Source: Thermoplasmata archaeon
GTDB lineage: Archaea; Thermoplasmatota; Thermoplasmata; Thermoplasmatales; Thermoplasmataceae
Assembly: GCA_021811505.1 (NCBI GenBank)
Contig: JAJZOM010000217.1
Span: 1 to 9,581, forward strand
DNA length: 9,581 nt
Direction of reading: 5' to 3'
Part shown: in pieces, positions 1 to 6,607 of the stretch
Numbering within the stretch: the first letter of the stretch is position 1
Layout: every line of letters starts with the position of its first letter
Notes under the pieces: generated by a model
What the model saw: only the letters and a program-made list of their open reading frames with translations
The model's database searches: none
What the model was told of the DNA's origin: nothing
Program-made: the position numbers and the translations under genes

Positions 1-76
1 CATGAACCGTTTCCAGGCGTACTGGTTCTGAATTCTGCATTGCGGATTTGTAAAGAAGGTCTACTATGTCTCCCAT
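1..76 (-). CDS. N-terminus of an unrecognised protein, cut by the window edge
   Basis: Reading the minus strand from an ATG at 76-74 gives 25 open codons (MGDIVDLLYKSAMQNSEPVR, then LETVH) that continue past base 1. The fragment is charged and helical-looking, with no signal peptide or membrane segment, so a cytoplasmic protein is likely. I do not recognise the family. The start is supported mainly by a strong TATA-like sequence (TTATATAAT on the transcribed side) centred about 29 bases upstream, the spacing expected for a leaderless archaeal mRNA; no Shine-Dalgarno sequence is present. It is codirectional with the MFS gene upstream (163-1593) but has its own promoter, so it is probably a separate transcription unit. 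With so few codons the call rests on promoter position and an open frame only. Confidence 0.5.
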   Translation of the reverse strand, partial: MGDIVDLLYKSAMQNSEPVRLETVH

Positions 77-100
77 ATGTCTGATAAGATAATGATAACA

Positions 101-109
101 TTATATAAT
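101..109 (-). promoter_or_regulatory. TATA box for the gene at 1-76
   Basis: TTATATAAT, symmetric enough to read on either strand, lies 25-33 bases before the ATG at 76. Initiation about 25 bases downstream would fall within a few bases of the ATG, giving a leaderless transcript. Confidence 0.55.
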
Positions 110-155
110 TTTTTTGTTTCAAGACTTATTCAATTATTGGCTGCATGCGATATGT

Positions 156-160
156 AAAAA
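156..160 (-). terminator. possible U-tract terminator after the MFS gene
   Basis: On the transcribed strand a T5 run begins three bases after the TGA stop of the MFS gene, with AT-rich sequence following. Archaeal termination often needs only a short U-tract. There is no convincing hairpin before it, so support is weak. Confidence 0.3.
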
Positions 161-162
161 TG

Positions 163-1593
163 TCAACTATTGTCAGACAAATTGGGTTGTACTTTGTTTC
201 CTGCTAATAGTATGATGGGGATCGGAAGCAGGGATATTACCCCGGAAACGAGGAAACCAAGCGTAGTTGCCATATTGAATCTATCGACATAGCTAAGAAT
301 CTCTGATGTACGGATTCCAAAAAATATGGAGTTGACTATGGAATTAGGCACATAAGCAGATATAAGAAGAAATACCATCGTGAGCCCGAATACAGTCCCC
401 AGATTAACCATCAGCGTGCGTATGCCTGCGGTTTCACCTCTCTTTGCTGCTCCGACCGACAGCATAATTATGGTGCTGTTTGGGGTGTAAAACATGCCGC
501 TACCGGCTCCTGCAACCATCATCGCGATTGACATCGGCAAGTATCCTTGCCCGGCATCTATGATAAGTCCGAGAGCAATAGAACCAACCCCAGTCAGTAG
601 AAGCCCCAATGTTTCCAGGACGAGGTCTGATGCTTTTTCCCTAAGGTACCCGGATAAAAAGCTGAAGATTCCCATGATGCCTGCAAATGGTATCATGAGC
701 ATTCCAGTATAAAGGGGAGAATATCCAAGAGGGCCCTGGAAATAAAGAGTTAGGATGAGGAGCATGGAGAATCTTGAGATTGATCCTCCAACCAGTGCTA
801 TAATAGAGGCACTTAGAATTTTGCTCCTGAGTATCTCAGTATCAATTATTGGTCTTTTGGAACCAATCTCCTGAACTACGAACAAAAAGAAGAACGAAAG
901 CATGGCTATGAGAAGAACAGAAAAAGCTGTTGAAAATAGAGTAAGTCCCGGCAGGAGGGTCATGAAAACTATTGTTGTTATAACTGTCGCGGACATAAGA
1001 AAGGCGCCTGCCGTATCTATTTGGCCGGTTTTATTCCCCGGTATGTCTTTTATGGTCCCTGTGGAAAAAATGAAACCGAAGATCGAAATCGGAATATTGA
1101 AGAGAAATATAGCCCGCCAGGTTAAATCGGTGAGAATGCCACCTATCAAGGGTCCTATGGAGGTTCCGAGTGCAACGACAGCAGCGTTTATCCCCATGGC
1201 CTTTCTGAGTTCCATGGTTCTGAAAGTGTCGGTGATTATTGCCAGACTGTTTGAAAAGAGAAAAGCTCCGCCGATTCCCTGGACAACTCTCCCGATCAGC
1301 AACATTGTCCCGTATAGTGAGGCTGCCGAGATAACAGATCCTATGAAGAATATGAGGTAGCCGGCTGAATACAGCTTTTTCCTACCGACAATGTCTGAAT
1401 ATTTTCCAAGAATCGGCGTCAGAACTGTGAGCGAAAGGGCATAGGCAACTATTATCCAGATGGCAATGAAGAATGAGGTTTTGAGTTCGACAATTATGGT
1501 TGGTATGGCAATTAGGAGTGATGAGGTATTCACAACGGAAAGGAATGTTCCGGTACCAGTTACAGATATTATTTTCCTGCCGTAGCTATCCAA
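163..1593 (-). CDS. MFS permease, DHA2-like drug:H+ antiporter family
   Basis: A 476-residue polytopic membrane protein with about 14 hydrophobic segments, the size of the DHA2 (EmrB/QacA) group. Visible motifs are motif A in the first cytoplasmic loop (GKYSDIVGRKK, residues 63-73), motif B (GRVVQGIGG, 101-109), and antiporter motif C (GTSIGPLIGG, 143-152) followed by WRAIFLFNIPI, all typical of proton-coupled drug exporters. The usual acidic residue of motif D1 in helix 1 is Asn22 (VNTSSLLIAIP), so a dicationic substrate as in QacA is less likely. The start is TTG at 1593-1591, chosen because AGGAG sits six bases upstream and no ATG precedes TM1. It is divergent from pyrE across a 70-base gap. 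The physiological substrate cannot be read from sequence; small hydrophobic toxins or metabolites are an inference from the family. Confidence 0.87.
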   Translation of the reverse strand: MDSYGRKIISVTGTGTFLSVVNTSSLLIAIPTIIVELKTSFFIAIWIIVAYALSLTVLTPILGKYSDIVGRKKLYSAGYLIFFIGSVISAASLYGTMLLIGRVVQGIGGAFLFSNSLAIITDTFRTMELRKAMGINAAVVALGTSIGPLIGGILTDLTWRAIFLFNIPISIFGFIFSTGTIKDIPGNKTGQIDTAGAFLMSATVITTIVFMTLLPGLTLFSTAFSVLLIAMLSFFFLFVVQEIGSKRPIIDTEILRSKILSASIIALVGGSISRFSMLLILTLYFQGPLGYSPLYTGMLMIPFAGIMGIFSFLSGYLREKASDLVLETLGLLLTGVGSIALGLIIDAGQGYLPMSIAMMVAGAGSGMFYTPNSTIIMLSVGAAKRGETAGIRTLMVNLGTVFGLTMVFLLISAYVPNSIVNSIFFGIRTSEILSYVDRFNMATTLGFLVSGVISLLPIPIILLAGNKVQPNLSDNS

Positions 1594-1599
1594 ATTTTT

Positions 1600-1604
1600 C
1601 TCCT
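1600..1604 (-). promoter_or_regulatory. Shine-Dalgarno AGGAG fixing the TTG start of the MFS gene
   Basis: AGGAG on the minus strand ends six bases before TTG at 1593, the ideal spacing. It implies that this mRNA has a real 5' leader, unlike the leaderless units elsewhere in the window. Confidence 0.6.
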
Positions 1605-1632
1605 GATGCGCTCCGTCGATCGAAATGGACAG

Positions 1633-1642
1633 TAAAATAAAG
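1633..1642 (+). promoter_or_regulatory. TATA-like box for pyrE
   Basis: TAAAATAAAG is centred about 27 bases before the pyrE ATG at 1664, which would give a leaderless transcript. Read on the other strand the same AT-rich stretch (CTTTATTTTA) could serve the divergent MFS gene, so the two promoters probably share this space. Confidence 0.4.
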
Positions 1643-1663
1643 GCTTAAATTATTACCATCTTA

Positions 1664-2182
1664 ATGGATGAGAAAAGGCAGAAACTTTCAAAAGTCCTAC
1701 TTGAAACCGGCGCTGTGAAGTTTGGTGATTTCCTGCTTACTTCAGGCAAGAGATCATCGTATTATGTCGATATAAAGAATACTGCCACGGATCCAGCCAC
1801 ACTCAGTCTTATCGCGGACATGTTCACAGGGATGCTTAAGGGGAAAAAGATTGCAGGTGTGGAGCTTGGTGCAGTTCCTTTATTGGTAGCTACTGCGCTT
1901 AAAGCTGGGATACCTTATGTGATCATAAGAAAAGAGAGAAAACACGGAACAGGGAAGCTGACAATAGGTGAATTTGGAGAGGAGGATATAGACATCATCG
2001 AAGATGTTGTGACTACTGGGAACTCCATCCTGAAAGCTGTCAATTATTTGAGAGAAAATGGCGCCAGGGTTTCCAGAGCTTTTTGCGTTGTTGACAGAGA
2101 AGAGGGCGGCAAGGAACTCCTGAGAGAAAACGGCGTAGATCTCCGCTCGATTCTAACTATATCCGAACTTGGTTCACGATAA
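1664..2182 (+). CDS. pyrE: orotate phosphoribosyltransferase
   Basis: Catalyses orotate + PRPP to orotidine 5'-monophosphate + PPi, the fifth step of de novo UMP synthesis, in the cytoplasm. The 172-residue length matches archaeal stand-alone enzymes. The PRPP-binding signature is clear at 111-121 (IIEDVVTTGNS). The N-terminal substrate region carries LTSGKRSSYYVDIK (25-38), and the mobile catalytic loop carries RKERKHGTGK (89-98) with the expected Lys/Arg/His cluster. The ATG lies about 27 bases after an AT-rich TATA-like stretch, so the mRNA is probably leaderless. No OMP decarboxylase (pyrF) or other pyrimidine gene is adjacent. The last codons overlap the 3' end of aif6 on the opposite strand by nine bases. 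All key residues are present and I expect an active enzyme. Confidence 0.95.
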   Translation: MDEKRQKLSKVLLETGAVKFGDFLLTSGKRSSYYVDIKNTATDPATLSLIADMFTGMLKGKKIAGVELGAVPLLVATALKAGIPYVIIRKERKHGTGKLTIGEFGEEDIDIIEDVVTTGNSILKAVNYLRENGARVSRAFCVVDREEGGKELLRENGVDLRSILTISELGSR

Positions 2183-2206
2183 GATATCATCTATTCTTCC
2201 AAGTTC
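2165..2206. repeat. 8-bp inverted repeat spanning the convergent pyrE/aif6 ends
   Basis: GAACTTGG at 2165-2172 pairs perfectly with CCAAGTTC at 2199-2206, leaving a 26-base loop that holds both stop codons and a GATATC palindrome. Each arm encodes Glu-Leu-Gly in its own gene. It could form a hairpin in both transcripts and act as a bidirectional 3' end; U-rich stretches follow on the plus strand (near 2220) and on the minus strand (near 2130). A terminator role is inferred. Confidence 0.4.
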
Positions 2207-2827
2207 AATTGGTGTAGTATCTTTTCCTACCAGTACGCCCTTGCTGTTGGCTACTATTGACGCCCCGACATACATACTGCCGAAATTTGCGGTTCCTGCT
2301 TTTACGGGGACCTTGAAGAATTCGGAAAGCGACCTTATTTCATCTTCATCAGCTTCTGGAGTAACAAGCATCCCTTTTTGCGTTAAAACGGCTGCACTTC
2401 CAACGGTTTTGATGCCACCTATTGTTCCTTTTATTACTTCGACTCCAAGCGCATCTTCGATCTTCTTCTGTGAGGAAACGGTGTAGGACTTGTGAATCAT
2501 AGCTGCTCTGTCACTGGTTATGATATCGTTTCCAATGGCATTTATCCTGTCTTTCAGGAACAGGATATTCCTGTCAGGAAGTGATTTTGAAAAATCCAGA
2601 TCAGATCCGTTCTTCGGAACAATCGCACCCTTTGAGTTCAGAACCATTAATGATCCTATAAGACTAGAATTGTCTATGAAAATTTTTTCCACAGATGCCT
2701 GCAAGCCATCGGACACCACCTGCAACACTTCGTCTTCTACGTTACCTGGTAGAAAGACTACATCCTCCCACGCTCTGGCATACACACCGATGAAATTGCT
2801 TTTTAAAATTGATATTTTTTTAATCAT
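2174..2827 (-). CDS. eif6: translation initiation factor aIF6 (ribosome anti-association factor)
   Basis: Archaeal homologue of eIF6, which binds the 50S subunit and prevents premature joining with 30S. The five-fold pentein architecture is visible as five related strands: IGVYARAWEDVVFLP (13-27), IGSLMVLNSKGAIVP (57-71), IGNDIITSDRAAMIH (98-112), VGSAAVLTQKGMLVTP (142-157) and VGASIVANSKGVLVG (187-201), ending in TTPIELGRIDD. I start it at ATG 2827, giving 217 residues: this begins with the family's usual MI(R/K) strand and lies four bases after the rpl31e stop. A start at 2860 would add 11 residues that overlap rpl31e and have no counterpart in the family. It is the last gene of the rps19e operon and is translated by coupling, as no clear Shine-Dalgarno is seen. 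Its 3' end overlaps pyrE. Confidence 0.92.
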   Translation of the reverse strand: MIKKISILKSNFIGVYARAWEDVVFLPGNVEDEVLQVVSDGLQASVEKIFIDNSSLIGSLMVLNSKGAIVPKNGSDLDFSKSLPDRNILFLKDRINAIGNDIITSDRAAMIHKSYTVSSQKKIEDALGVEVIKGTIGGIKTVGSAAVLTQKGMLVTPEADEDEIRSLSEFFKVPVKAGTANFGSMYVGASIVANSKGVLVGKDTTPIELGRIDDILS

Positions 2828-2831
2828 AGAT

Positions 2832-3101
2832 TCAGGGCAGGATAACTTCAGCTGAGCCATCCTGCAATTTCAATACCTTAACGGTGAGCTTAGACTGAGT
2901 ATTATATCTTCCCTTGCTCCAGACGAGTTCGTTAACCCTGTTGTCAATCCATATTTTGGATTTGTCAACCTTTGTATTTCTGGAAACAAAATCCCTAATT
3001 ATTTCGATCGCAGTATCAGCGCTTCTGGAAATAGACGATTTCTTCATGCCCCTCAGCGGCACATTCAAAAGAAGCTCGTTTGTAAGTTCGTTTTCAACCA
3101 T
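2832..3101 (-). CDS. rpl31e: 50S ribosomal protein L31e
   Basis: An 89-residue basic protein of the large ribosomal subunit, located near the exit tunnel. Family hallmarks in order are the N-terminal VPLRGMKKSSISRSADTAIE (14-33), helix IIRDFVSRNTKVD, then the conserved IWIDNRVNELVWSKGR block and a C-terminal basic beta strand. Bacteria lack this family, so it marks the window as archaeal. The ATG at 3101 follows AGGTGA by six bases; that ribosome binding site overlaps the TAG stop of rpl39e, so the two genes are probably translationally coupled. Length and motif order are normal for archaeal L31e. Confidence 0.95.
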   Translation of the reverse strand: MVENELTNELLLNVPLRGMKKSSISRSADTAIEIIRDFVSRNTKVDKSKIWIDNRVNELVWSKGRYNTQSKLTVKVLKLQDGSAEVILP

Positions 3102-3107
3102 AATTCT

Positions 3108-3113
3108 TCACCT
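3108..3113 (-). promoter_or_regulatory. Shine-Dalgarno AGGTGA of rpl31e, overlapping the rpl39e stop
   Basis: On the minus strand AGGTGA is complementary to the archaeal 16S 3' end and lies six bases before the rpl31e ATG. Its first two bases are part of the TAG stop codon of rpl39e. Confidence 0.6.
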
Positions 3114-3267
3114 AAAGCTTAAGATTATTCCTTCTCCAGTTTCTTCTTCTTGGATTGGTGGTAACACGCCTTGCTGTTTTTACCATTACCCATCCAGGCA
3201 CTCTTCTATTTTCCTTAATTTTCCTCATGAGCCTGATTTTCCGACCCAGTTCTTTATTTCTGCTCAT
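3112..3267 (-). CDS. rpl39e: 50S ribosomal protein L39e
   Basis: A 51-residue, extremely basic protein read from the ATG at 3267 to the TAG at 3112; it is short enough to be missed by length filters. It begins [20 protein letters not shown], continues with the invariant [12 protein letters not shown] segment (20-31), and ends in the arginine-rich tail [14 protein letters not shown]. This is the full-length, intact form of L39e, which lines the peptide exit tunnel of archaeal and eukaryotic ribosomes. The start lies three bases after the pdcd5 stop, with AGGAG seven bases upstream. It sits ten bases before rpl31e, the standard archaeal neighbour. Confidence 0.96.
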   Translation of the reverse strand: MSRNKELGRKIRLMRKIKENRRVPGWVMVKTARRVTTNPRRRNWRRNNLKL

Positions 3268-3270
3268 TAT

Positions 3271-3612
3271 TTATCTCCTCTCAATCTTTGTTTCTCTTTT
3301 GCTTTCTGTTAATTTGGCAAGTACATCCCTGATGTCCACATCTGTCAGCAGACGGTTAATTCTTCCCATAGAGGCAAGCTGAATAAGCTGATTCTCAACA
3401 TTCTCAGCCAAGTCCGGCCGTACCAGTCTGACATTTGCGAGCCTTTCTCTGGCATCCGGAGCAAGTATCTGACGTAGAATCTGCTGTTTTCTGGCTTTTT
3501 CTGTTTCCTGCGCCCTCCTCTGTTCTTCAGATTCTCTCTGCTCATCGACGCCTCTCTGCATCTCGAGCATTTTTCTCCGTCTGAGCTCTTCAAGTTCGTC
3601 TTCGCCAACCAT
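3271..3612 (-). CDS. PDCD5/TFAR19-family DNA-binding protein
   Basis: A 113-residue archaeal homologue of the programmed cell death 5 protein. The N-terminal half (about 4-48) is a highly charged Glu/Arg/Gln-rich helix or coiled coil. The C-terminal three-helix domain carries the conserved ILRQILAPDARERLANVRLVRPDLAENVENQLIQLA region (45-80) and the MGRI segment with its following acidic helix (82-100). Archaeal members bind double-stranded DNA non-specifically in vitro, but their cellular role is not established, and the pairing with ribosomal genes is the usual archaeal context. The ATG at 3612 has GTGAT five bases upstream and starts ten bases after the rps19e stop. Length and domain order are ordinary. 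Confidence 0.93.
   Translation of the reverse strand: MVGEDELEELRRRKMLEMQRGVDEQRESEEQRRAQETEKARKQQILRQILAPDARERLANVRLVRPDLAENVENQLIQLASMGRINRLLTDVDIRDVLAKLTESKRETKIERR
3275..3279 (-). promoter_or_regulatory. Shine-Dalgarno AGGAG of rpl39e, inside the end of pdcd5
   Basis: AGGAG on the minus strand lies within the final codons of pdcd5, seven bases before the rpl39e ATG. It decides the rpl39e start and suggests coupled translation. Confidence 0.6.
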
Positions 3613-3622
3613 TTCCTATCAC

Positions 3623-4075
3623 TTACAGATATTTCTCTAGTGAGGGATCTGACTGAACAAGGGTCTTCATGACCTCCTTGGACGCCTTGTCAAGAATAGA
3701 TGTGCCCTGAGGAGATACTGATCTGCCTTTCCGGTCTTTCTTGACGTAGCCGAGTTTCTCAAGGGTTACAAGCATGTGTCTCACTATTGCCCTGCTTCCT
3801 TTTCCGGGGTGGTATTTCTGTGAACCTCTGTCAACCCTTCCGCCGTATTCTTCGCTGAGCCTGGATATACCTATAGGGCCCTTGACATACACTTTCCTAA
3901 GGGTTGAGGCCAATCTCTTGTAAAACCAGTCGGGATCTTCCCAAGCTTTTTCCTTGTGGATTCCTGCTTTAGCGTAATTTGTCCACTCCGGGACCTCCAA
4001 TCTTTTATCCTCCTTGAATGCTTCAGTCAAATTCTTCAGGAGCAACTCTGGGGGTACTTTCTTAACGTCTACCAT
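3623..4075 (-). CDS. rps19e: 30S ribosomal protein S19e
   Basis: A 150-residue small-subunit protein of the archaeal/eukaryotic S19e family, needed in eukaryotes for 40S maturation. The winged-helix core is plain: VPEWTNYAKAGIHKE (28-42), EDPDWFYKRLASTLRKVYVK (46-65), the glycine-rich GPIGISRLSEEYGGR (66-80), GKGSRAIVRHMLVTLEKLGY (91-110) and the C-terminal KGRSVSPQGTSILD wing. The start is ATG 4075, preceded by GTGAT at five bases and by two TATA-like boxes. It is the promoter-proximal gene of the operon rps19e-pdcd5-rpl39e-rpl31e-aif6, in which all intergenic gaps are 3-10 bases. All conserved blocks are present. Confidence 0.95.
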   Translation of the reverse strand: MVDVKKVPPELLLKNLTEAFKEDKRLEVPEWTNYAKAGIHKEKAWEDPDWFYKRLASTLRKVYVKGPIGISRLSEEYGGRVDRGSQKYHPGKGSRAIVRHMLVTLEKLGYVKKDRKGRSVSPQGTSILDKASKEVMKTLVQSDPSLEKYL

Positions 4076-4097
4076 TGATCATCACGAATAGGGGTAG

Positions 4098-4117
4098 ATT
4101 TATAAACTGCTTATAAC
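4098..4117 (-). promoter_or_regulatory. promoter of the rps19e translation operon
   Basis: The minus strand has two overlapping candidates. TTTATAAAT at 4106-4098 is centred 27 bases before the ATG and predicts a leaderless mRNA. GTTATAAGC at 4117-4109 predicts a start near 4087 and a leader of about 12 bases that would keep the GTGAT ribosome binding site at 4085-4081. The sequence alone does not decide between them. Confidence 0.55.
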
Positions 4118-4155
4118 ATTTTCTGGAGTTGGTGAAATTGCTCGCACATCCATGG

Positions 4156-5769
4156 CTACATTGTTTTATTTACCAGGTTCATAACCACAAAAAGCGCGCC
4201 GAGATTCAGCGCCAGATCTGACAGGTAAAATGATAAAGGATGGGAAAACGGAACCTGTACGGCGAATATTGAGATGATCGTGGATGCAACTGCAGGAACT
4301 GCAGTGAACCCTGCGGTGATAGCAAACAGAATCAGGAGAGCCATATTTCCTCCAAACGAATAAAAATTTATGGTTGTAGAACCTTTAGGCACCTTTTTCA
4401 TGAGTCTCCTTAAATTAAAGAGAGAAGTGTAGGAATAGGCAACAATCAGGTTAGCAGGAAGAAGAAAAAGGATCAGTGAATCCACATTGTTCTTAAAAAG
4501 AAAAATCGTAGAAATAGGTATAACTATTATGCTGAATATAACCGTGCCAACGTAATTCTTGGAATATATTATATCGCGGAGAGTAAGCGGGAGAGACTGA
4601 AGTACACTGATGCCATTTCCTTCAGAGATAATAAGGGCTATGGAATAGAAAGATGAGGAAACAATCACTATTGACAACATGGAGTAGTAAATAGAAATTG
4701 ATCCGAAAGAAATGCTGGACGAATAAATGAATAATGATAGTAACGTCGGAAGCACAAGAAATATCGGGATAAGCATCATAGTTGCATTCTGAGGCTTCCT
4801 GAAAATGTTTCTCACTTCCTTGGTAAATATGGTCCTGTAAAAACCAGCTTTCGAAATGCGTAATTTTGAACCATCCATTCCTGAAGAACCTGCACTTTCT
4901 GTCTCAGTTATCTTGAGGAATACCATGCTGTTGACCTTCCTGAAAAGGAGAATAATCAATGCCCCGTAAAGCATGGTAACCAGTGTTCCGAATAGTATCT
5001 GGGATGGAAGGTAATGATATGGAAAAGCAATGTAAGCAACGTTGAGCAGTGGGACTAGAAGAAATTCCGGATTAGTGGCCAGTGATGGAAGAACTGGGAT
5101 ATACTTCGGCGTCTGAATTGCGATCTCAAAAAAGATGAAAAATGCAATGACTCCAGAGATTCTTGCAATATTCGAAAACGTTCCGGCATGGCCGTGTCTC
5201 GCGTGAGAACTCCCCCTTGCCATGACATAAACAACAAGACAACCAGAAATGTAGCCCAGAATCATTATCAGAAATGCCCACACGGTTCCAAAAATAATTG
5301 AAAAATAGTTCCCTGTGTGCAAAAAGAATTCCACTATTACTGGAACCGCAACAAACAGTGATGACGATCCGTTGAACACAAACCAGGAAAGCGGCAATAT
5401 TTTTGGTCCTATATTGGCAGGCAATACCTTGATAGGTTCAAATAATTTGTAATTCCTGAGTATATTCGTAAACATAAGGACGCTGTATGTGCTTATCAGA
5501 AAAATATATGCGTAGAGGATCAGTGAGGTTGACTGTAGGTGTGCAATCCTCTGGTTAAGTGGAAGGTCGGAGAACACAAGAATGGTTGAGAAAATCAGTA
5601 TGGACACCGTTGTGATTACATAAGTTATAATGATCAGACGTTCAATATATCTTGAACCCTGCTTACTTGAACTACCCATTTTATGCTGAAATTTAGGTGA
5701 ATCCTTCAATGCAAGATACCTTTGTTCTGAAACGATCCTCCTGCTGAGTTCAAATATCGGATTCTTCAA
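4156..5769 (-). CDS. ABC-2-type transporter permease, probable tandem fusion of two six-helix halves
   Basis: A 537-residue integral membrane protein with roughly 12-14 hydrophobic segments. A hydrophilic linker (about 279-325) divides it into two similar halves. Each half begins with a charged amphipathic stretch (FELSRRIVSEQRY at 6-18; FYRTIFTKEVRNIFRK at 310-325), and each has a loop with a Leu-Pro step before the next helix (IKVLPANIGPKIL, 113-125; LQSLPLTLRDIIYSK, 390-404). ABC-2 permeases usually have six helices and dimerise, so this chain may supply a whole channel. The start is TTG 5769, whose TTGA overlaps the TGA stop of the ATPase gene; GATGA lies four bases upstream and GGGGAG eleven bases upstream, consistent with translational coupling. 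Met31 is a possible alternative start. Export of a lipid, peptide or drug is a family-level inference; the substrate is unknown. Confidence 0.82.
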   Translation of the reverse strand: MKNPIFELSRRIVSEQRYLALKDSPKFQHKMGSSSKQGSRYIERLIIITYVITTVSILIFSTILVFSDLPLNQRIAHLQSTSLILYAYIFLISTYSVLMFTNILRNYKLFEPIKVLPANIGPKILPLSWFVFNGSSSLFVAVPVIVEFFLHTGNYFSIIFGTVWAFLIMILGYISGCLVVYVMARGSSHARHGHAGTFSNIARISGVIAFFIFFEIAIQTPKYIPVLPSLATNPEFLLVPLLNVAYIAFPYHYLPSQILFGTLVTMLYGALIILLFRKVNSMVFLKITETESAGSSGMDGSKLRISKAGFYRTIFTKEVRNIFRKPQNATMMLIPIFLVLPTLLSLFIYSSSISFGSISIYYSMLSIVIVSSSFYSIALIISEGNGISVLQSLPLTLRDIIYSKNYVGTVIFSIIVIPISTIFLFKNNVDSLILFLLPANLIVAYSYTSLFNLRRLMKKVPKGSTTINFYSFGGNMALLILFAITAGFTAVPAVASTIISIFAVQVPFSHPLSFYLSDLALNLGALFVVMNLVNKTM

Positions 5770-6548
5770 TGATTCATCGTCTCCCCTAGGGAATTAACGA
5801 TGGATGTAAGATCTGTGTCCCCTGTCATCTTCAGGAAGATGTCTTCCAGTTTTGCGTCGCTTGAACCGGATTTTTCTTTCATCTCCTTGAAAGTACCTAC
5901 ATCAACAATTTTTCCCCGGTAGATGATCGCCATCCTGTTGCACACACTTTCTGCAACTTCCAGAACATGTGTTGAAAATATTATAGTTCTTCCAGCCAGA
6001 GCGTAATTTATTAGAAGATTCTTAAGGATTCTCGCTGACCTTGGGTCAAGTCCATTCATCGCCTCATCCAGAATTATTATCTGAGGGTCGTGAATAAGGG
6101 CAGATATTATTGCAACCTTCTGCTTGGTTCCAAAAGACAGGGAACCGATGAAATTATCCATTTTGTCCATTATCTCAAAGGCTTCCGCAAACCTCTGTAT
6201 TCTTGTTGAGAGCACTTCCGGTTCAATTCTTCTTACTGATCCAATGAATGTCAGGAATTCCATGGGCGTAAGGGATTCGTAGAGAACTGGAGTTTCAGGA
6301 ACGTACCCTGATATTTCTTTGATCCTTAGCGGTTTTTCAATGACATTTAGCCCATTTACGCTGACATAACCTATGGTAGGCTCCAGTATGGAACACATTA
6401 TTCTCAGAAGCGTTGTTTTTCCTGATCCGTTAGGTCCAAGGATGCCGAATATCTCCCCGGAAGAAATATCGAGATCAATGCCATCGAGAGCCCGGATTTC
6501 ACCGTAATTCTTATAAAGCCCCCTGATGGAGATAGATAACTCTCCCAT
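5766..6548 (-). CDS. ABC transporter ATP-binding protein (ABC-2 exporter type)
   Basis: A 260-residue cytoplasmic ATPase that powers the adjacent permease. Motifs in order are Walker A GPNGSGKTT (38-46), a Q-loop written GYVPE (81-85) with Glu in the Gln position as in many CcmA/NatA-like ATPases, signature LSFGTKQ (137-143), Walker B IIILDE (157-162) followed by GLDP, and the switch His194 (FSTHVLE). All catalytic residues are intact. A short C-terminal extension after residue 225 is typical of drug or lipid exporter ATPases. The ATG at 6548 follows an AT-rich TATA region and a weak AGGT ribosome binding site. It is the first gene of a two-gene operon, with its stop overlapping the permease start by four bases. 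Confidence 0.94.
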   Translation of the reverse strand: MGELSISIRGLYKNYGEIRALDGIDLDISSGEIFGILGPNGSGKTTLLRIMCSILEPTIGYVSVNGLNVIEKPLRIKEISGYVPETPVLYESLTPMEFLTFIGSVRRIEPEVLSTRIQRFAEAFEIMDKMDNFIGSLSFGTKQKVAIISALIHDPQIIILDEAMNGLDPRSARILKNLLINYALAGRTIIFSTHVLEVAESVCNRMAIIYRGKIVDVGTFKEMKEKSGSSDAKLEDIFLKMTGDTDLTSIVNSLGETMNH

Positions 6549-6570
6549 TTTTACCTTAGACCCAAACCAT

Positions 6571-6587
6571 AATTTAAATTTTATATT
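6571..6587 (-). promoter_or_regulatory. TATA region of the ABC transporter operon
   Basis: The minus strand reads AATATAAAATTTAAATT here. The AATTTAAATT part, centred about 27 bases from the ATG at 6548, predicts a leaderless mRNA; the ATATAA part would give a leader of roughly ten bases that includes AAGGT. Confidence 0.5.
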
Positions 6588-6607
6588 GCTAAAATTCTAG
6601 ATTTCGC

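Noticed and set aside
902..1360. 152-codon plus-strand open frame inside the MFS gene
   Set aside because: Antisense shadow of a well-supported membrane protein; no start signals of its own.
2914..3312. Plus-strand frames opposite rpl31e and rpl39e
   Set aside because: Antisense shadows of two intact ribosomal protein genes.
3345..3608. 87-codon frame overlapping pdcd5
   Set aside because: Out-of-frame shadow on the same strand as PDCD5, which matches its family throughout.
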